DNA of 64,000 nucleotides from Caprella mutica (lineage: Eukaryota; Arthropoda; Malacostraca; Amphipoda; Caprellidae): the NCBI GenBank assembly GCA_947561585.1, contig CANNZV010000428.1:186001-250000 (forward strand), given 5' to 3'. Shown piece after piece: positions 32,201-44,317 of this stretch (the stretch's first letter is position 1; the number at the start of each line of letters is the position of its first letter). The translations under genes were made by a program, and so were the position numbers. Below the pieces are notes generated by a model. The model had not been told where the DNA came from, made no database searches, and saw only the letters and a program-made list of their open reading frames with translations.

Positions 32201-32511
32201 CATGGATCAGTCATAGAAGTTTATATAAAGAATATTATCATAAAATCTTCGCAGATTTAAGATGTTACAGCCATTCAACTTCATAGTAGGATTATTATCA
32301 GAGAATCTTCGTAGATTTAAGATGGTTCATTCATAGAAGTTCATAAAAGGAACATTATCAGAAAATATCCGGAGATTTTGGTTGATATAATCTACTATAC
32401 ATCATGGTTGGGAAATATTACGGTGATTATAGATGTTTATAAGATGTTTTGCACAAGGATGATATTTATCGAATATTATCTATAATCACGTAAGATCTAG
32501 CCCCCCTCCTA

Positions 32512-33810
32512 CAGGGTGGGGCGTAAGTCTGGAAGCAATTTTTCAAACATTAATATAATTCTTAAAAATAAGTTCCTAAGTAGATGATAGGGTTTGAACT
32601 ATAGTAGAGACACTACATTATGACGTGGCAGTGTTATTTTTTACAAAATTTAGTCAATTCAAAAATGTCAGACAAAAGAGAAGCCATTATTGCTCTACAC
32701 CGTGCCGGGAAGTCAGATTCCGTCATTTCAAAGACTCTCTCAATAGCGAGATCGACTGTTTGGAAGTGTGTGAAGCGTTTTAATGAGAGAGGAGACTTGA
32801 CTGACTGATCGTCCAAGAAGTGGTAGACCACGCTCACAACGCACCAAACAACTGATAAAATGTGCCCGAGAGAAGATCAGGAGGAACCCGAAAAGGTCAA
32901 TACGATTGTTAGCCAAAACAGATAATGTGAGTCCCAGAACAATGAGAAGAGTTGTCAAAGAAGACCTAAAGATATCCTCTTTCACCCTCCAAAAGAGATG
33001 GACTCTGTCAGAAGCTGTAAAGAAAAAGAGATTGGAGAGAAGCAAAGCACTTCTGAGAGAATTCAAGTGTGGCACGGCTGTTGAAATTGATTGGTCTGAA
33101 GAAAAAATTTTCACAGTGGAAATGGCTCACAACCGGAGGAATGACAGAATAATTGGTAAAAGTGCAAAAGACATCCCATACAACCAAAAAACTGTCCACA
33201 TAACCATGAAACCTGCTTCAGTAATGGTCTGGGCCGCCGTTTCAGAAACTTGAAGATTTCCTTTAATTTTTGTGGAACAAGGCGCCAAAATCAATGCTAA
33301 ATGTTATATTGAGAATATTTTGACGCCAATGTTGAAGTCAGCTAAGGATCACTTCGGTAATGACACTCTATGGACATTTCAGCAAGACGGCGCGACTTCA
33401 CATACTGCAAATGTCACTCAAAACTGGTGCCATGACCATCTTCCACGGTTTTGGTCCAAAGAAATGTGGCCTCCCTGCTCCCCATATGTTAATCCTATGG
33501 ACTTTTCGGTATGGTCCATTCTTGAATCAAAGGCCTGTGGTAAATTCCATCGCAGTGTGGATGATTTAAGCGTTCGCTCCAGAGATCTTGGAAGGGAATT
33601 TCACAAGAACAGTTGCGTGCCGCAGTAGGAGGAGTTCGGAGGAGATTTGAGGCTGTTATTAAAAACAACGGGGGACATTTTGAATAAATTTATGATTTTT
33701 GAATTCTTAAAACCCTTATGTAATAATACATAACTGTAAATTATTAAATATATTTTTCTTTGGATTATAATATGCACTTTCATTTGCTTCCAAACTTACG
33801 CCCCACCCTG
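32512..33810 (+). mobile_element. maT-like (DD37D) Tc1/mariner element, copy 1 (1299 bp)
   Basis: TIRs CAGGGTGGGGCGTAAG and inverted CAGGGTGGGGCGTAAG flank a transposase gene; TA is duplicated at 32510-32511 and 33811-33812. It is nested in the right arm of the foldback element. A second copy lies inverted at 61578-62874. Confidence 0.93.
32665..33690 (+). pseudogene. maT-like transposase, broken copy
   Basis: Start MSDKREAIIALHRAGKSD opens a helix-turn-helix (RSTVWKCVKRFNE). A 4-base GACT duplication near 32802 shifts the frame; a later TGA at 33251-33253 replaces a Trp codon, and the C-terminal frame shifts again near 33568. Catalytic motifs: the first is changed to WSEEK (Asp lost; the other copy has WSDEK), the second is QQDGATSH, and the third is NPMDFSVWS. 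Spacing between the second and third Asp is 37 residues, the DD37D signature of maT elements. The enzyme would bind the TIRs and cut and paste the element; this copy is dead. Confidence 0.85.
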
Positions 33811-34148
33811 TATAATGTCTGTCCACCATAATCTTCTATGACCCAACCATAATGTTCTCCCTGGGTAACGATATCGAGGGAATATTCCAAAAATTACTGA
33901 AAATTTGTTGATCCCCTAAAAATATCGAAGGAATATTCCAGGTATTAGTAAAAATTAGTTGATTCCCTAACAATATCGAGGGAAAATTCCAGGAAATAGT
34001 GAAAAATAGTTGATCCCCTAAAAATTATACGAGAGACGATTATAAAAGAAAAAAATTATGAAATATGAAACTATATTTATCGATGATAACCAAAAGATAA
34101 ACTTGAGTTATCATATTGCATAAAGTTCAATAAAAATCCTACTTCTAC

Positions 34149-34340
34149 TGTGTCCAGGATGGTCGAGTGGTTAGCGTCGCATGCAAAAGTCAACAAGGTG
34201 CTGGCTCAAGACTCGGCAGCATCACTTCATTTCTTTCTCCATTTCTTTCCATTTAATTTGTATATAACAATATGTTTCATTCAACTAATTCATGTAAAAT
34301 CAAACTTACACGTACAAATGCAGTATATGCTAGGAAATAT
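34149..34340 (+). repeat. tRNA-headed SINE, copy 2 (different head)
   Basis: The head reads TGTCCAGGATGGTCGAGTGG with A box TGGTCGAGTGGTTAG (34160-34174) and B box-like GGCTCAAGACT (34203-34213). It is followed by ATCACTTCATTTCTTTCTCC and TTTAATTTGTATATAACAAT, the same body as at 30555-30605. The head differs from copy 1, suggesting head exchange or two source tRNAs. It is not a functional tRNA gene. Confidence 0.6.
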
Positions 34341-34714
34341 TAATTTTGGTATTCTTCTATGATTATGGGTGAAATCATCTGATAGTATAGGAGAGTCCCC
34401 CCTTTAATTATAGGAGTGAACATGCACACAGAGAAAGGATTAGTTGAATCAAATCATATTTGATTTGTTTTGTCTAAGTTTTATGGTTTATCTGAGCGCC
34501 TACCTACGTGGTGAGTTTCAGGTACTATTTAATATAAGTTAAATTGACGCTGGTTAAAACAACACATATGTGTGTTGATTATTGTTTATTCCCGATGGTC
34601 ACAACAACTACCTGTGATAGTCAAAACTACTCGTGATGGTTGAACCAATTAAATGTAATGGTTAAAACAACTACAGAACAAGGTTACATCAACTACTTGT
34701 GTATGTTTCTCAAA

Positions 34715-35070
34715 TCACTCCTATGTGTTATATCAACTACTCGTGTAGGTTATACCAACTACTCGTGTAGGTTATACCAACTGCTTGTGTAGGTTATACC
34801 AACCACTCGTGTAGGTTATACCAAGCACTCGTGTAGGTTTTACCAACTACTCGTGTAGGTTATACCAACTACTCGTGTAGGTTATACCAACTACTCGTGC
34901 AGGTTATACCAACTACTCGTGTAGGTTATACCAACTACTCGTGTAGGTTATACCAACTACTCGTGTAGGTTATATCAACTATTCGTGTAGGTTATATCAA
35001 CTACTCGTGTAGGTTATATCAATTACTCGTGTAGGTTATATATACATCTCGTGTTGGTTATATCAACTAC
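34715..35070. repeat. 22 bp minisatellite, about 15 units
   Basis: Unit TATACCAACTACTCGTGTAGGT with few substitutions; early units are more diverged (TCAACTACTTGTGTATG) and the upstream 34600-34710 has looser related words (AACAACTAC). Confidence 0.9.
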
Positions 35071-35079
35071 TAGTAAACT

Positions 35080-36440
35080 AAGTAAATGTATATCAACTAT
35101 TGTGTATGTTGAAATCTCGGTCCGGTTAGCAGTAGCCAGACTTTTTACATGACTTTTTCAGTCACTTTATTTACTCTATCAAATTATAATCTCGAGTTAG
35201 GTCCCGGTTTCAATTAGATTAAACTATTCATTTTCTAGGACCAAATCTAACATGTTCATTTATTTTCTACTTTTGCTTCTGTGATATGCGTACTATTTTG
35301 ATTTAAAAAAATAATTGATCACTTAGACTAATCCTTGCTTTTTGAAATGTTTTCGATCCGATGAATTGATATATGGTTATTAGTTGTAAATTAATAGATT
35401 AGATTGAATAAGTAACTTCATCAGGTCAGTTTATAAATAAGTAGTTAGATGACGTGAATAACCTTACATAGTGATAAATAGGTAGGCTAGATGAATTAAT
35501 TAACCAGGCTAGATTACAAAAGTTGATAGAATAAATCTTTGATATGCTGCAATTATACTATAACTTAATGAATAATAATAAAGCCTTTATCTTCTAAACC
35601 ATATTTTATTGCAATTCATCTTTCTCATAAGCACTGATGTAGAAATATGCTAATAGATTTACCAAGGTCAAATTGAAAACGAAATATAAACATTTAAATT
35701 TTTGATTTATTATTTAGAAGTACAATTTGAATTCTCGTCAATGTCTTTCACGACTATAGGCTGCCAATTCCTGACATAAGAGATTCGTATATTAATATAT
35801 ATATATAATAGAAATTCATAGTATCGATTATATACATTATCAATAACATCACCAACTCTTTTTCCTTTTGTGATGAGATAGCGACAGCTTCGATATTCTT
35901 TTCATGTCTGGAATCCCTAAAAGCATATGAAAAAGTAATAGATAATCATATTGCAAATACACATTTAAAAATCATCTAGTATTTTCAAATACCTACTTTG
36001 AACTAGCATAATTGTTCCTGAACCATTCAAATGAATTGAAGAGGACTCCGATAGTTTATGACGTTGATTTACTCCATCAATTCTTCATAAAGATCTGAAA
36101 GTAGATTCAGAAAATATAGAAAACCATATTAATAAAGAAATGAAGAGAATTATTAACTGAACATTGTTTCATATAGGTAAATTATTTATATAAAATGTTA
36201 AACTAATTTTAAATCTACAGATGCAGTATAAATTTAGCTCTAATAAATGCAATGGATTCTCCTGGCTAATCCTCATAATTTTGTTCATTATACACTCTTA
36301 ATTTAGTCTTTAATTAAATACCAAAAAAGTATAATATATCAAAAGATTCACCTCTGGTTGGAGTTCTCCCTGCTAAATCTCTGGACGGTGTTCTTCTCCG
36401 ACTACCTCCCTGATGGAGTTCTCCCGGTCATAGAAAACTA
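35080..36440. other. Spacer without recognised gene
   Basis: AT-rich, with a (TA)n stretch near 35795. A duplicated GGAGTTCTCCC block occurs near 36360 and 36415. No coding region is supported. Confidence 0.45.
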
Positions 36441-36677
36441 TTGTCAAGCATAGGTAAATTGGGGCACTTTTACTAACTGCGGCCTCTTATCTCAGAAACA
36501 TTAATAACCATCATGGCTTCAAGGCGCTCGTGAAATAAATAGAACCTATCATAAATTGAGCTTATTATGATATTCAACAATTCAATATATAGCTAAACTA
36601 ATTTCAGAATGATTTTGAGACTCTCTTAATAGGGCCTCAATTCAGAAATTAAAGAACCGAATTTACCTGTGTAACCC
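36441..36677. mobile_element. MITE of the GGGTCACGCAGGTAAATTG family, copy B (diverged)
   Basis: Left TCAAGCATAGGTAAATTGGG and right CGAATTTACCTGTGTAACCC match the ends of copies A and C with several changes. The interior shares the GCGGCC and GACTCTCTTAATAGGGCC blocks. Confidence 0.6.
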
Positions 36678-37097
36678 TACCTATAGATAGACTAAGTAGT
36701 TTTAAAATATATAAATTATTAGACCACTTTACTTAAGATACTAGGATAAGTTCCGAAATATCTGACGGTTCCACATTTTCGGTCGCCTAAGAAAAACAAT
36801 ATGAAATAATCAACTTTTATTTTAATTAGCTATTAGGTAGCTATACAGGGTGTCCGATACTTTTGTTGCCAAACTTTAACATAAGGTTGCATTCATCGAA
36901 ATAAACACTTTTTATTATATGAAGGTATGGTCTAAAATGCTTAGTTAAAGAGTTACAAGGTTAGGAAAGTAGTATATGAACCATTTATTATTATTAGTTA
37001 ACATTATTTTTCTTAATGTTGCGATAAGAAACAAAACATTTTTAACAGTAGTTATTAGGAGCACAAAAAACATAATCTTAAATTAGGTTACATGTTT

Positions 37098-37250
37098 ACA
37101 GACTATGTTCAATTTGTTGCCCATTTGTTGCGATGCAAGCGTATAAACGTTTTTCCCGCAAGGATTCGTGAAACTCCTGGTGTCTTTGCTCGCGTCCGCC
37201 AATCATTGGACAAACGTTTGAACGGCTGCATGAACAAATTTTGCAAACAT
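37098..37250 (-). pseudogene. Tc1/mariner-type transposase C-terminal remnant
   Basis: The minus strand reads REQRHQEFHESLREKRLYAC followed by IATNGQQIEHSL and a stop. This resembles the extreme C-terminus of IS630/Tc1/mariner-type transposases, which often end in a Cys-x6-Gly-x2-Ile/Phe-Glu-His pattern. Upstream coding is lost. It ties the surrounding MITE to an autonomous parent. Confidence 0.6.
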
Positions 37251-37381
37251 GTAACCTAATTTAAGATTAAGTTTCTTGTGCTCCTAATAATTACTGTTAA
37301 AAATGTTTTGTTTCTTATTGCAACATTGAAAAAGTGACGTTAACTAATAATAATAAATGGTACAGAATAAATGGTACAGAA

Positions 37382-37603
37382 GCAGGTAAATTGCGGCCAA
37401 CTAACTAACTGCGACCTATAACAACAGAAACGTCATAGCCTCAAAACACTAGTTAAAAACAAAGTAATGAATTGTAGCATGCACTGTGCTTATTCCGATA
37501 GCTATGCAACATTTCAATGTAATTTTGGTTTAGAATGTTTTAGTGACTCTCTTGAGAGGGCCGCAATTAAAAATTAAAGGGCCGCAATTTACCTGCGTGA
37601 CCC
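37382..37603. mobile_element. MITE of the GGGTCACGCAGGTAAATTG family, copy C, nested
   Basis: Left GCAGGTAAATTGCGGCC (first bases lost) and right GGGCCGCAATTTACCTGCGT then GACCCTA. It lies inside the 866 bp element, so it arrived later. Confidence 0.75.
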
Positions 37604-37713
37604 TACTGTCCCAACCTTGTAACTCTTTACCTAAGCATGGAATAAAAAGTGTTTATTTCGATAAATGCAATTTTATGTTAAAGTTTGGCAACAAAAGTGT
37701 CGGACACCCTGTA

Positions 37714-38235
37714 TACAGTATACTACATTTCATACATGACCGAAAATTTAAAATCGCCTGATAATTTGGAACTTTCCCTATTTGAGGACAGCGCAGTTAC
37801 TGCCTATCCCTATGTAGAAAGTATTTGCACTGAAAAAAAACAGCTAGATAGGTATGATGCTTAAATAAGTTAACATATGATAATCTAGGAAATTAGTTTG
37901 GATATCAGTTTACAAACTGGAAGGCAGTAATCAAAATTTATTATTATGAAAAGTTATATACTGATAATCAGCTCTTCAAATAACTAGCCGCCAGACTATC
38001 AATCCCCAAAATTTTAGAATATTTAGGCAGACATTTATCAATTAATTAATGAAATTAATTAATACTTAATAATCGATCGGCAGCGATGGTATTGAGGAGC
38101 GTTCACATTCAACACGTAACACACTTGAAACTAGAATCGAACTGTAAAGTGTCAACCGATTAATTCGCTTTGAGGAAATCATAAGTTGCCACATACTCAT
38201 TTGATTTAACTCGCACCCAAACTTAAAATAAGTAG
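37714..38235. other. Spacer without recognised gene
   Basis: AT-rich; no coding or repeat structure recognised until the tandem array begins. Confidence 0.4.
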
Positions 38236-38730
38236 CACCAACTCTCATAGTAAGTTAATTTATACACCAGATAGATAGGATTAACAGTCTTTGTGGGTTA
38301 CTTCATCACACTATGTCAAATTTGTTTTAACTCCCCTAAACTTACAAAAAAGTAGCGCCAACTTTCACAGTAAGTTAATTCATACACTGCAGAATACACT
38401 GGATTAACAGTCTTTGTGGGTTACCATAACACACTATGTCATAGTTGAGTTAACTCGCACCTAAACTTAAAAAAAGTAGCGTCAACTCTCTTAGTAAGTT
38501 AATTCATACACCAGATACATTGAATTAACAATCTTTGTGAGTTACTTCAACACACTATGTCCTAGTTGTTTTAACATATGTTCAAAACTTCCAAAATGTA
38601 ACTCTAACTCTCATAGTAAGTTGATTCAATCCATAAAATGATTTGAATTAACTATGTTTGGTGACACACCACATCATAGTTGTTTTGACACACGTGAAAA
38701 CATGAATATAGTCAAACCAACTCACGTAAT
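38236..38730. repeat. About 120 bp tandem repeats, four to five units
   Basis: Units contain CAACTCTCATAGTAAGTTAA, GGATTAACAGTCTTTGTGGG, CACACTATGTCATAGTTG and TTAACTCGCACCTAAACTTA in order. The units are diverged, more so to the right, indicating an old array. Confidence 0.8.
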
Positions 38731-38759
38731 AAATTGATTCAAAGCATAAATTGTTGACC

Positions 38760-41000
38760 CATTAAATATGAGTAAACTTTTTTCTGTGTGTGGTAGAAAA
38801 CTTTGACATAAGCAAACTTTGACATAAGCCCAATTCTCTTCTATGATTATGGTAGAAAGACTCCTTTAATATCCCAAAATCTCTCATGATTGTGGTTGAA
38901 ATCATCTGATAGTATAGGAGATTTTCCCCTTCAATTATAGAAGTGAACATGGTAGAAAACTTGGAATTAAGCACCCTCAATTCTCTTCTATGATTATGGT
39001 AGAAAGGCTCCCCCCTATAATTTTCTCCCTGGGTAGGTGAGAATAGTTTTTTTTATGTTGCTTTGAAATAATAAACATTGGAATAGTTAATTTGTTAGTG
39101 AATATTCTAAAAAAAGCAAGAAAATTTGTTTTCTTGTCACCAACAGATTGAATTAATGCAGGGTAACCCAAAAAGATTTACGCATGATTTCAGGATTATT
39201 GTTAAAATAATGATATGCCGTGTGTTTTCAATATTTTAGTATTCAAAACTCACATATATTTTCTATATGCATTCTCTATATTTTAGAGATTATGTCTGGT
39301 GAGGTTAGGCGTGGCCAAAGAGAGCACTAATGTATAAAACAATTTATTATATTTTTTTTACAAACAATATCTAATAGTTGCAGGAAGTAATAAACATCAG
39401 TGCAAGCACTCTAATTTAAACATTTAGTTACAATTTGAAGGTATTTTGACAATTACATGAAGTTTTAAAGGCTCAACTAAAGTTATTTACATTCAATGGA
39501 GCGAAGGAAACTCGAGAGATATCAAATTAAATTCCGGTTGAATACAAACCTCGATTAGATGCAGCGAGAGGAGATGACAGCTCCATTCGTAGTCAAATTT
39601 CTGTACAATCTCTTTTATAATATTGTTTACAAAGCAAAATTACCTGCATCGGGAGTTGGATACAAACTAACTGACAATCTCAGACTATAACGAAGCTTTC
39701 AAATATGTCGAACATGTTCTGTTATTCTTATATATGATCTTTCGACTCCAGTTTTTTTAAAGACAATATTGTCTTCAAATTGCTGCTGTCTTTAAATTGC
39801 TGCTGCAGGGGAAATAGAAACTCAAAAGAAAAACAAAAATAGTTAATTTCATGGATTAACTATGAATTTCACGAACAATATATTTTCACTTCTTATCACA
39901 TTCAATCCCAGACGAGTAAGTGCGTGTTTCTTAAATTAATGTTTACTTTTTTTCAAATTTTCAAATAAATGTAAATAATAAATTGCAATCAGAAAACTCT
40001 CCATAAAGCTAAAGCTATGAATTTATACTATCTCCCCTCTGTGTTTCTGACAAGCAAGAGAGAGAGGCTCTCCTGTTCGTCAGACTGCCAAAGTGCATCT
40101 CTCAAATTACTTTGCCATAGAATCTCCTCACTGGGATTCAAAAGACATACTCTTTGTTAGGAGAAGAAACAATGATAAGCTATTTTTTTGTGTTATTATC
40201 ATGAAATTACGAATGGTACAGGGCGAATTTACATTTCATTCATCAAATGAATAATCAGAAAGGCCATCAATAAAAAATTTAGGAAGCCAATTTTCCGAAT
40301 TTCTTAGTGAAAATGTCAGAGCGTTAATAAATTAAACTATGCTTTAATATGTAAATCTCTAAACGAATGAAACAATGTATGAAAACAATAAAAACTGTAA
40401 ATAAAAATTTATATTATATTGTTTGGAAACACAAAACCTTTCGGTTAAATCATTAGCAATTGTGATTTATAATCAATTCAAGTATTTACAAAAACCAATA
40501 ATGTTTCGAGAACAAATTTAAATATAGGTATTTTCGTATATTTGAACCCTTCTTGTCACGAACTGCTCTATGATTTAAAGTGATGGAAAAACATTAATTT
40601 ATGGATATTTTGTTCACAAAATATTTATTATTTTTCCATGATAACCTCAGCTTCTAAAGAATAAAATGGATGTGTTTTACCAAATCGTATAAAATCAACA
40701 GTGATTTTCTTCGGATTCTCATAGATAACAAGATATCGAGTAAGAAATGTCTCTCTAATCCCGTGATATTTGAAGATTGACAAGTGGACATTTCCACACC
40801 TTTTTGCCACCATGATGATGGTGTGGCAATTGACACGTTGACCACACAATGATATTCTCCCTGGGTAAATTTACCATAATATTATAATATAATTAGACAA
40901 TAATGTTGGACATTTTTAGCTTGACATTATAGGAAGTTTTGCTAACTGCAGCAGATAACTACATTGACCTCCTAATTAAAGATCTGAACTTTATTTGTCA
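38760..41000. other. Spacer with scattered element ends
   Basis: A block at 38865-38950 (GAAATCATCTGATAGTATAG) repeats 34370-34430 in the same direction. Solo ends TTCTCCCTGGGTA at about 39024 and 40856 belong to the foldback family. A GCAGGGTAACCCAAAAAG at 39156 looks like a lone mariner-type end. No gene is supported. Confidence 0.45.
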
Positions 41001-41922
41001 GGTGCTAGACAGTTCGTCGCCGGGCAATTCGCCGCATGGACATTTTGTTGCCGGGCAATTCATCGCCAATTGAAAATAAAAGAAATATAATATATAATAT
41101 AATTATAACTTTTTGGAAATTATAAGTAAAACTAGTAAATAAATAATTACATTTTTTTGTATAATATAATTCTTACTGAACTGGTATATTCAAAAATAAA
41201 CAAAAGATAATATTTTAACAGTATAGAAAAACAAATGAATATTCAACATTGTTATAATATATCAAAGAAAATGTTAACAATTCATGTATAAAATCACTGA
41301 AACAAGACTGAACTGTAACACATTGTTAACCGTTTCTCTTTGTTGGCAGTACAAAAAATTTATTCATTATTACCATATCAATTTTCAAACAATAAAGGTA
41401 ATAAATTATGTAAAAAATTTGAAAACTCTATGCAATAATATTTTTGATTTAAGAAATGAAAAATACCGAAAATTATTTATAAAATTATATTGTGACTAAC
41501 GGCCATCAAAAGAAATACTTTATTATTTGCATCGTAATTGCTGATCACATTTAAGATATGTCTTTCTTATCCCTGTATTGAAATTTAGCAGTAGCTTGAT
41601 TTTCTTCTCTACTTAAATTTAAAGCATCAATTAAAACCCACAAATTTGGATGAAATAAACTAAGCGAACCATTCAATGATTAGTAGAATGATAGTGATAT
41701 CCTTTTCAATAAAAATATTATTATAATAAAAACATAATTATAGAAATATATATGTATGGATTTTATTTGTAATTAATAGGTAAAAGGGAGTTATTCCAAA
41801 CACTTATTTTGTTAAAAAAATTAGCTCCCTATATATGAATGCAATTATAATTATATTATAAATTAAAACTATATTATTTTCAATCGGCGACGAATTGTCC
41901 GGGGATGAATTGTCTGGACACC
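41001..41922 (+). mobile_element. Word-terminated TIR element, GGACAATTCGTCGCC type, copy 2
   Basis: Starts GGTGCTAGACAGTTCGTCGC with further words (CGGGCAATTCGCCGC, CGGGCAATTCATCGCC). The right end inverted reads GGTGTCCAGACAATTCATCC then CGGACAATTCGTCGCC. The interior is closely related to 26521-27517 inverted. The shared frame occupies 41284-41499 here and ends at a stop where copy 1 continues. Confidence 0.7.
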
Positions 41923-42739
41923 AATTATAACATATCATTGCAAAAATAAAATATAATCATTCAGAAACATTTAATTCACAACAATTAAATTTGAGTGACA
42001 AGTGAAGAAAATTACGAGATTTTTTTGCAGTTATATGTCTGCAGACAAACTAATACGCGATGAACTGGAGAAAAAAAGTTGAAAAAAAGAAATTTGATAT
42101 ATAGTTTTCAATTCTTTTTGCTAATATTTCCAAATCTTAGAAATTCATATTCGGGTAACCAGACAAATGTTTAATTAATTACAACTAGTAAAGTTACTTT
42201 TTTTAGATGTGGAACTAACTGCATAAAATGACTACAATAATCTAGTTGTAGACAATAATGTATAGCAAATTACCCCTATCCATCAAAGGGTTGACAACAG
42301 TGATCTATAATGTCTGTACCACACTCAGTCTCAACTACATTAGCACATATTAATGGTGCTGTCAATGTATTGATTACACTGGCCACTTTCGTGCAAAGAA
42401 TATTCGTAGATAAATGAACACATTGCAGCAGGTAATAGTAGACTAGGAATGGTGTACATTGCCAAAGTTACACTAATAATGAGAAGCTATGAAATCGTAA
42501 TTGATTGTCGATTAGATATTTTTATTCAATGCTGAAATAATGAGAAGTATGTAATAAAATGGCTTATCAATCCAACTATTATAATCTATGATAAAAATAT
42601 GTGATAATAGACAATTAATTATTTTGAGATATAATTTTCTTGCTACCTGTAACACCTAACAAACTAGACTTCGTGCACTCGGAAGATTGCATACCTTCGC
42701 CGCCGCTTTGACCTGTTCTCTCACAAAATATAATAAACT

Positions 42740-42990
42740 GGTAACTGCATAATGAGCAATCGACCCACCAAGTTTCATGCAATATGGTTAAATAATTTTT
42801 GAGTTATAAATGACCGTGACCTTGACCTTGATCGGGTCGCTCCCAAAATTATACCAGAAGGCCACTGGACATTTATCAATCGTTTATCACCGAATTTCAG
42901 GCAATTTGGTTGAACATTTTTTTCAGTTATGAGAATAACAAGATGATAAATAAATAAACAAATATATAAATAAATAAATAAATGCCGGGG
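42740..42990 (+). repeat. Degenerate dispersed repeat with AAAT-rich tail
   Basis: Contains CACCAAGTTTCATGCAATAT, TTGAGTTATAAATGACCGTG, CTTGACCTTGATCGGGTCG, TTCAGGCAATTTGGTTGAAC and a tail of AAATA units before GCCGGGGATAATATAACC. The same modules recur at 45440-45760. Such 'gaccttgaccttt' repeats are widespread in invertebrates and likely derive from non-LTR retroposons, from memory. Confidence 0.5.
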
Positions 42991-44317
42991 ATAATATAAC
43001 CTTTCGCAAAATTGCGAGTGAGTGTAAATATAAGTACGCAACACATTTCTACAAAAAGATATTCGATGAATGATGCATTGAATCGCATACACAATTTAGT
43101 CGGTAAATATATATAGATATAATAAAAGATTCATTGGAAAGCAAAATATATTATAACAAGAGAACAAAAATTATCACATAGATATATGTATTACAATGAT
43201 CGTCACAATGCAATCCTCTTAGAGCTGTTGTTTAATCACACTTGGTCAATATATAGCTTGTCTAATAATTAATTCAATGATTGCTGTACGATGATGTGGT
43301 GTGATAATAGTGCTTCTTCTCCAGTAGTAATATTCATTCCAAACACAGTAATTTCACTACAATAATATTTCATTCCTTGAAATTCTGGTGACTATTCCCA
43401 AGACTTATTAGGTTTAAATTCAGGTTCTCAATACAATGGATACATTATGCAGCTATATTCCCATGGTAATATTTTGTAATTTATGCTGATGTTCCTTCCA
43501 TTTTATTTAAGGACTTTAATTGCGGACATTTTGAAAGGCATCGAAAGAGAACAAATACAGCAATAACGCAATGCTCTTCAGTAAACAATTCTCAGATTTT
43601 TAAAAACTTAGTGGTATTTTGCACTAGCAATTACGTAAAAATAATGGGGTCTATTAAATTCATCTAAATTGAAGAAATATAATCAATAATTTTATCGCAG
43701 GTAGTCATTTCATCAGCTGTTTTTTTATATAAAGTCCGCATCTACCAATCTTCAAAAGGAGGATTGAATTTAGAAGAAAACAATTCAAAACCACAAAAGT
43801 TACCTAATCCATAATAACTAAGAATCCAGCATTTTGTTTTGTTAGCATCTTCAATTGGATGGTGACTATTCTTTTCATGGCTCAGACTGTATATTATTAT
43901 TTTTCTTTCGTGTACTGTGATTCTGGAGTGGTTAGTAGCTGTTGCGGGAATTCTGTTCGCACGTTCTGTTTGCTTTTTTGAAGATTCCTTTAGGATAGTG
44001 CTGAGTAATTTGAAAAAATCTTACTTGCAGATTTTGACAATGTGCATTTGAAATTTCACATATCCCTGATCATAAGAGGGTTTTAAAATCTTAGATCTTA
44101 AAATTTCTTAGAGTTCTTAATCTCTTTATTAACCTTTTAATTATTTGAGGGGCTAAATAAGTTAAATGTGAAAGAAAATAATTTTAAAGAAGAAAAAAAT
44201 TACTATTGGTTCATATTTTGAAGATGAATATAGTAATTTTTATGCTTCTTCATGCACAATTTAGGACTACACGAATGACACAATTATACTATTTTAATAC
44301 AAAACTATAATTTATAG
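42991..44317. other. AT-rich spacer without recognised gene
   Basis: Short open frames only; no TIR, LTR or RNA gene recognised. Confidence 0.4.

Larger units (their letters stand above)
31246..33865. mobile_element. Foldback palindrome element interrupted by a mariner
   Basis: Starts CCCGGGGAGAATATTATGGT and ends ACCATAATGTTCTCCCTGGG, with TA on both sides. The arms of several hundred bases are inverted copies (for example AATCTCCGGATGTTTTCTG against CAGAAAATATCCGGAGATT) and meet at the hairpin centre near 32204 (GATCCATGGATC). Without the mariner at 32512-33810 the element is about 1.32 kb. The left arm is swollen by 60 bp repeats. Solo ends TTCTCCCTGGGTA also occur at 39024-39035 and 40856-40867. 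Confidence 0.85.
36846..37711. mobile_element. TA-flanked Tc1/mariner-like derivative (866 bp)
   Basis: CAGGGTGTCCGATACTTTTG begins the left end and CAAAAGTGTCGGACACCCTG closes the right, with TA on both sides. TIRs extend about 150 bases (ACATAAGGTTGCATT..., AACACTTTTTATT...). The interior holds a short piece of transposase C-terminus on the minus strand and a nested MITE at 37382-37603. It is a deletion derivative of a larger element. Confidence 0.85.

Noticed and set aside
34150..34362. Possible tRNA gene
   Set aside because: A and B boxes exist, but the acceptor and other arms do not pair and the body is shared with another copy bearing a different head; a SINE explains it.
39150..39180. 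Mariner-like end GCAGGGTAACCC
   Set aside because: A single end without partner; could be chance or a severely truncated copy.
42775..43092. 105-codon frame with Arg/Ser repeats at its C-terminus
   Set aside because: It overlaps the degenerate retroposon-like repeat and its AAAT tail.
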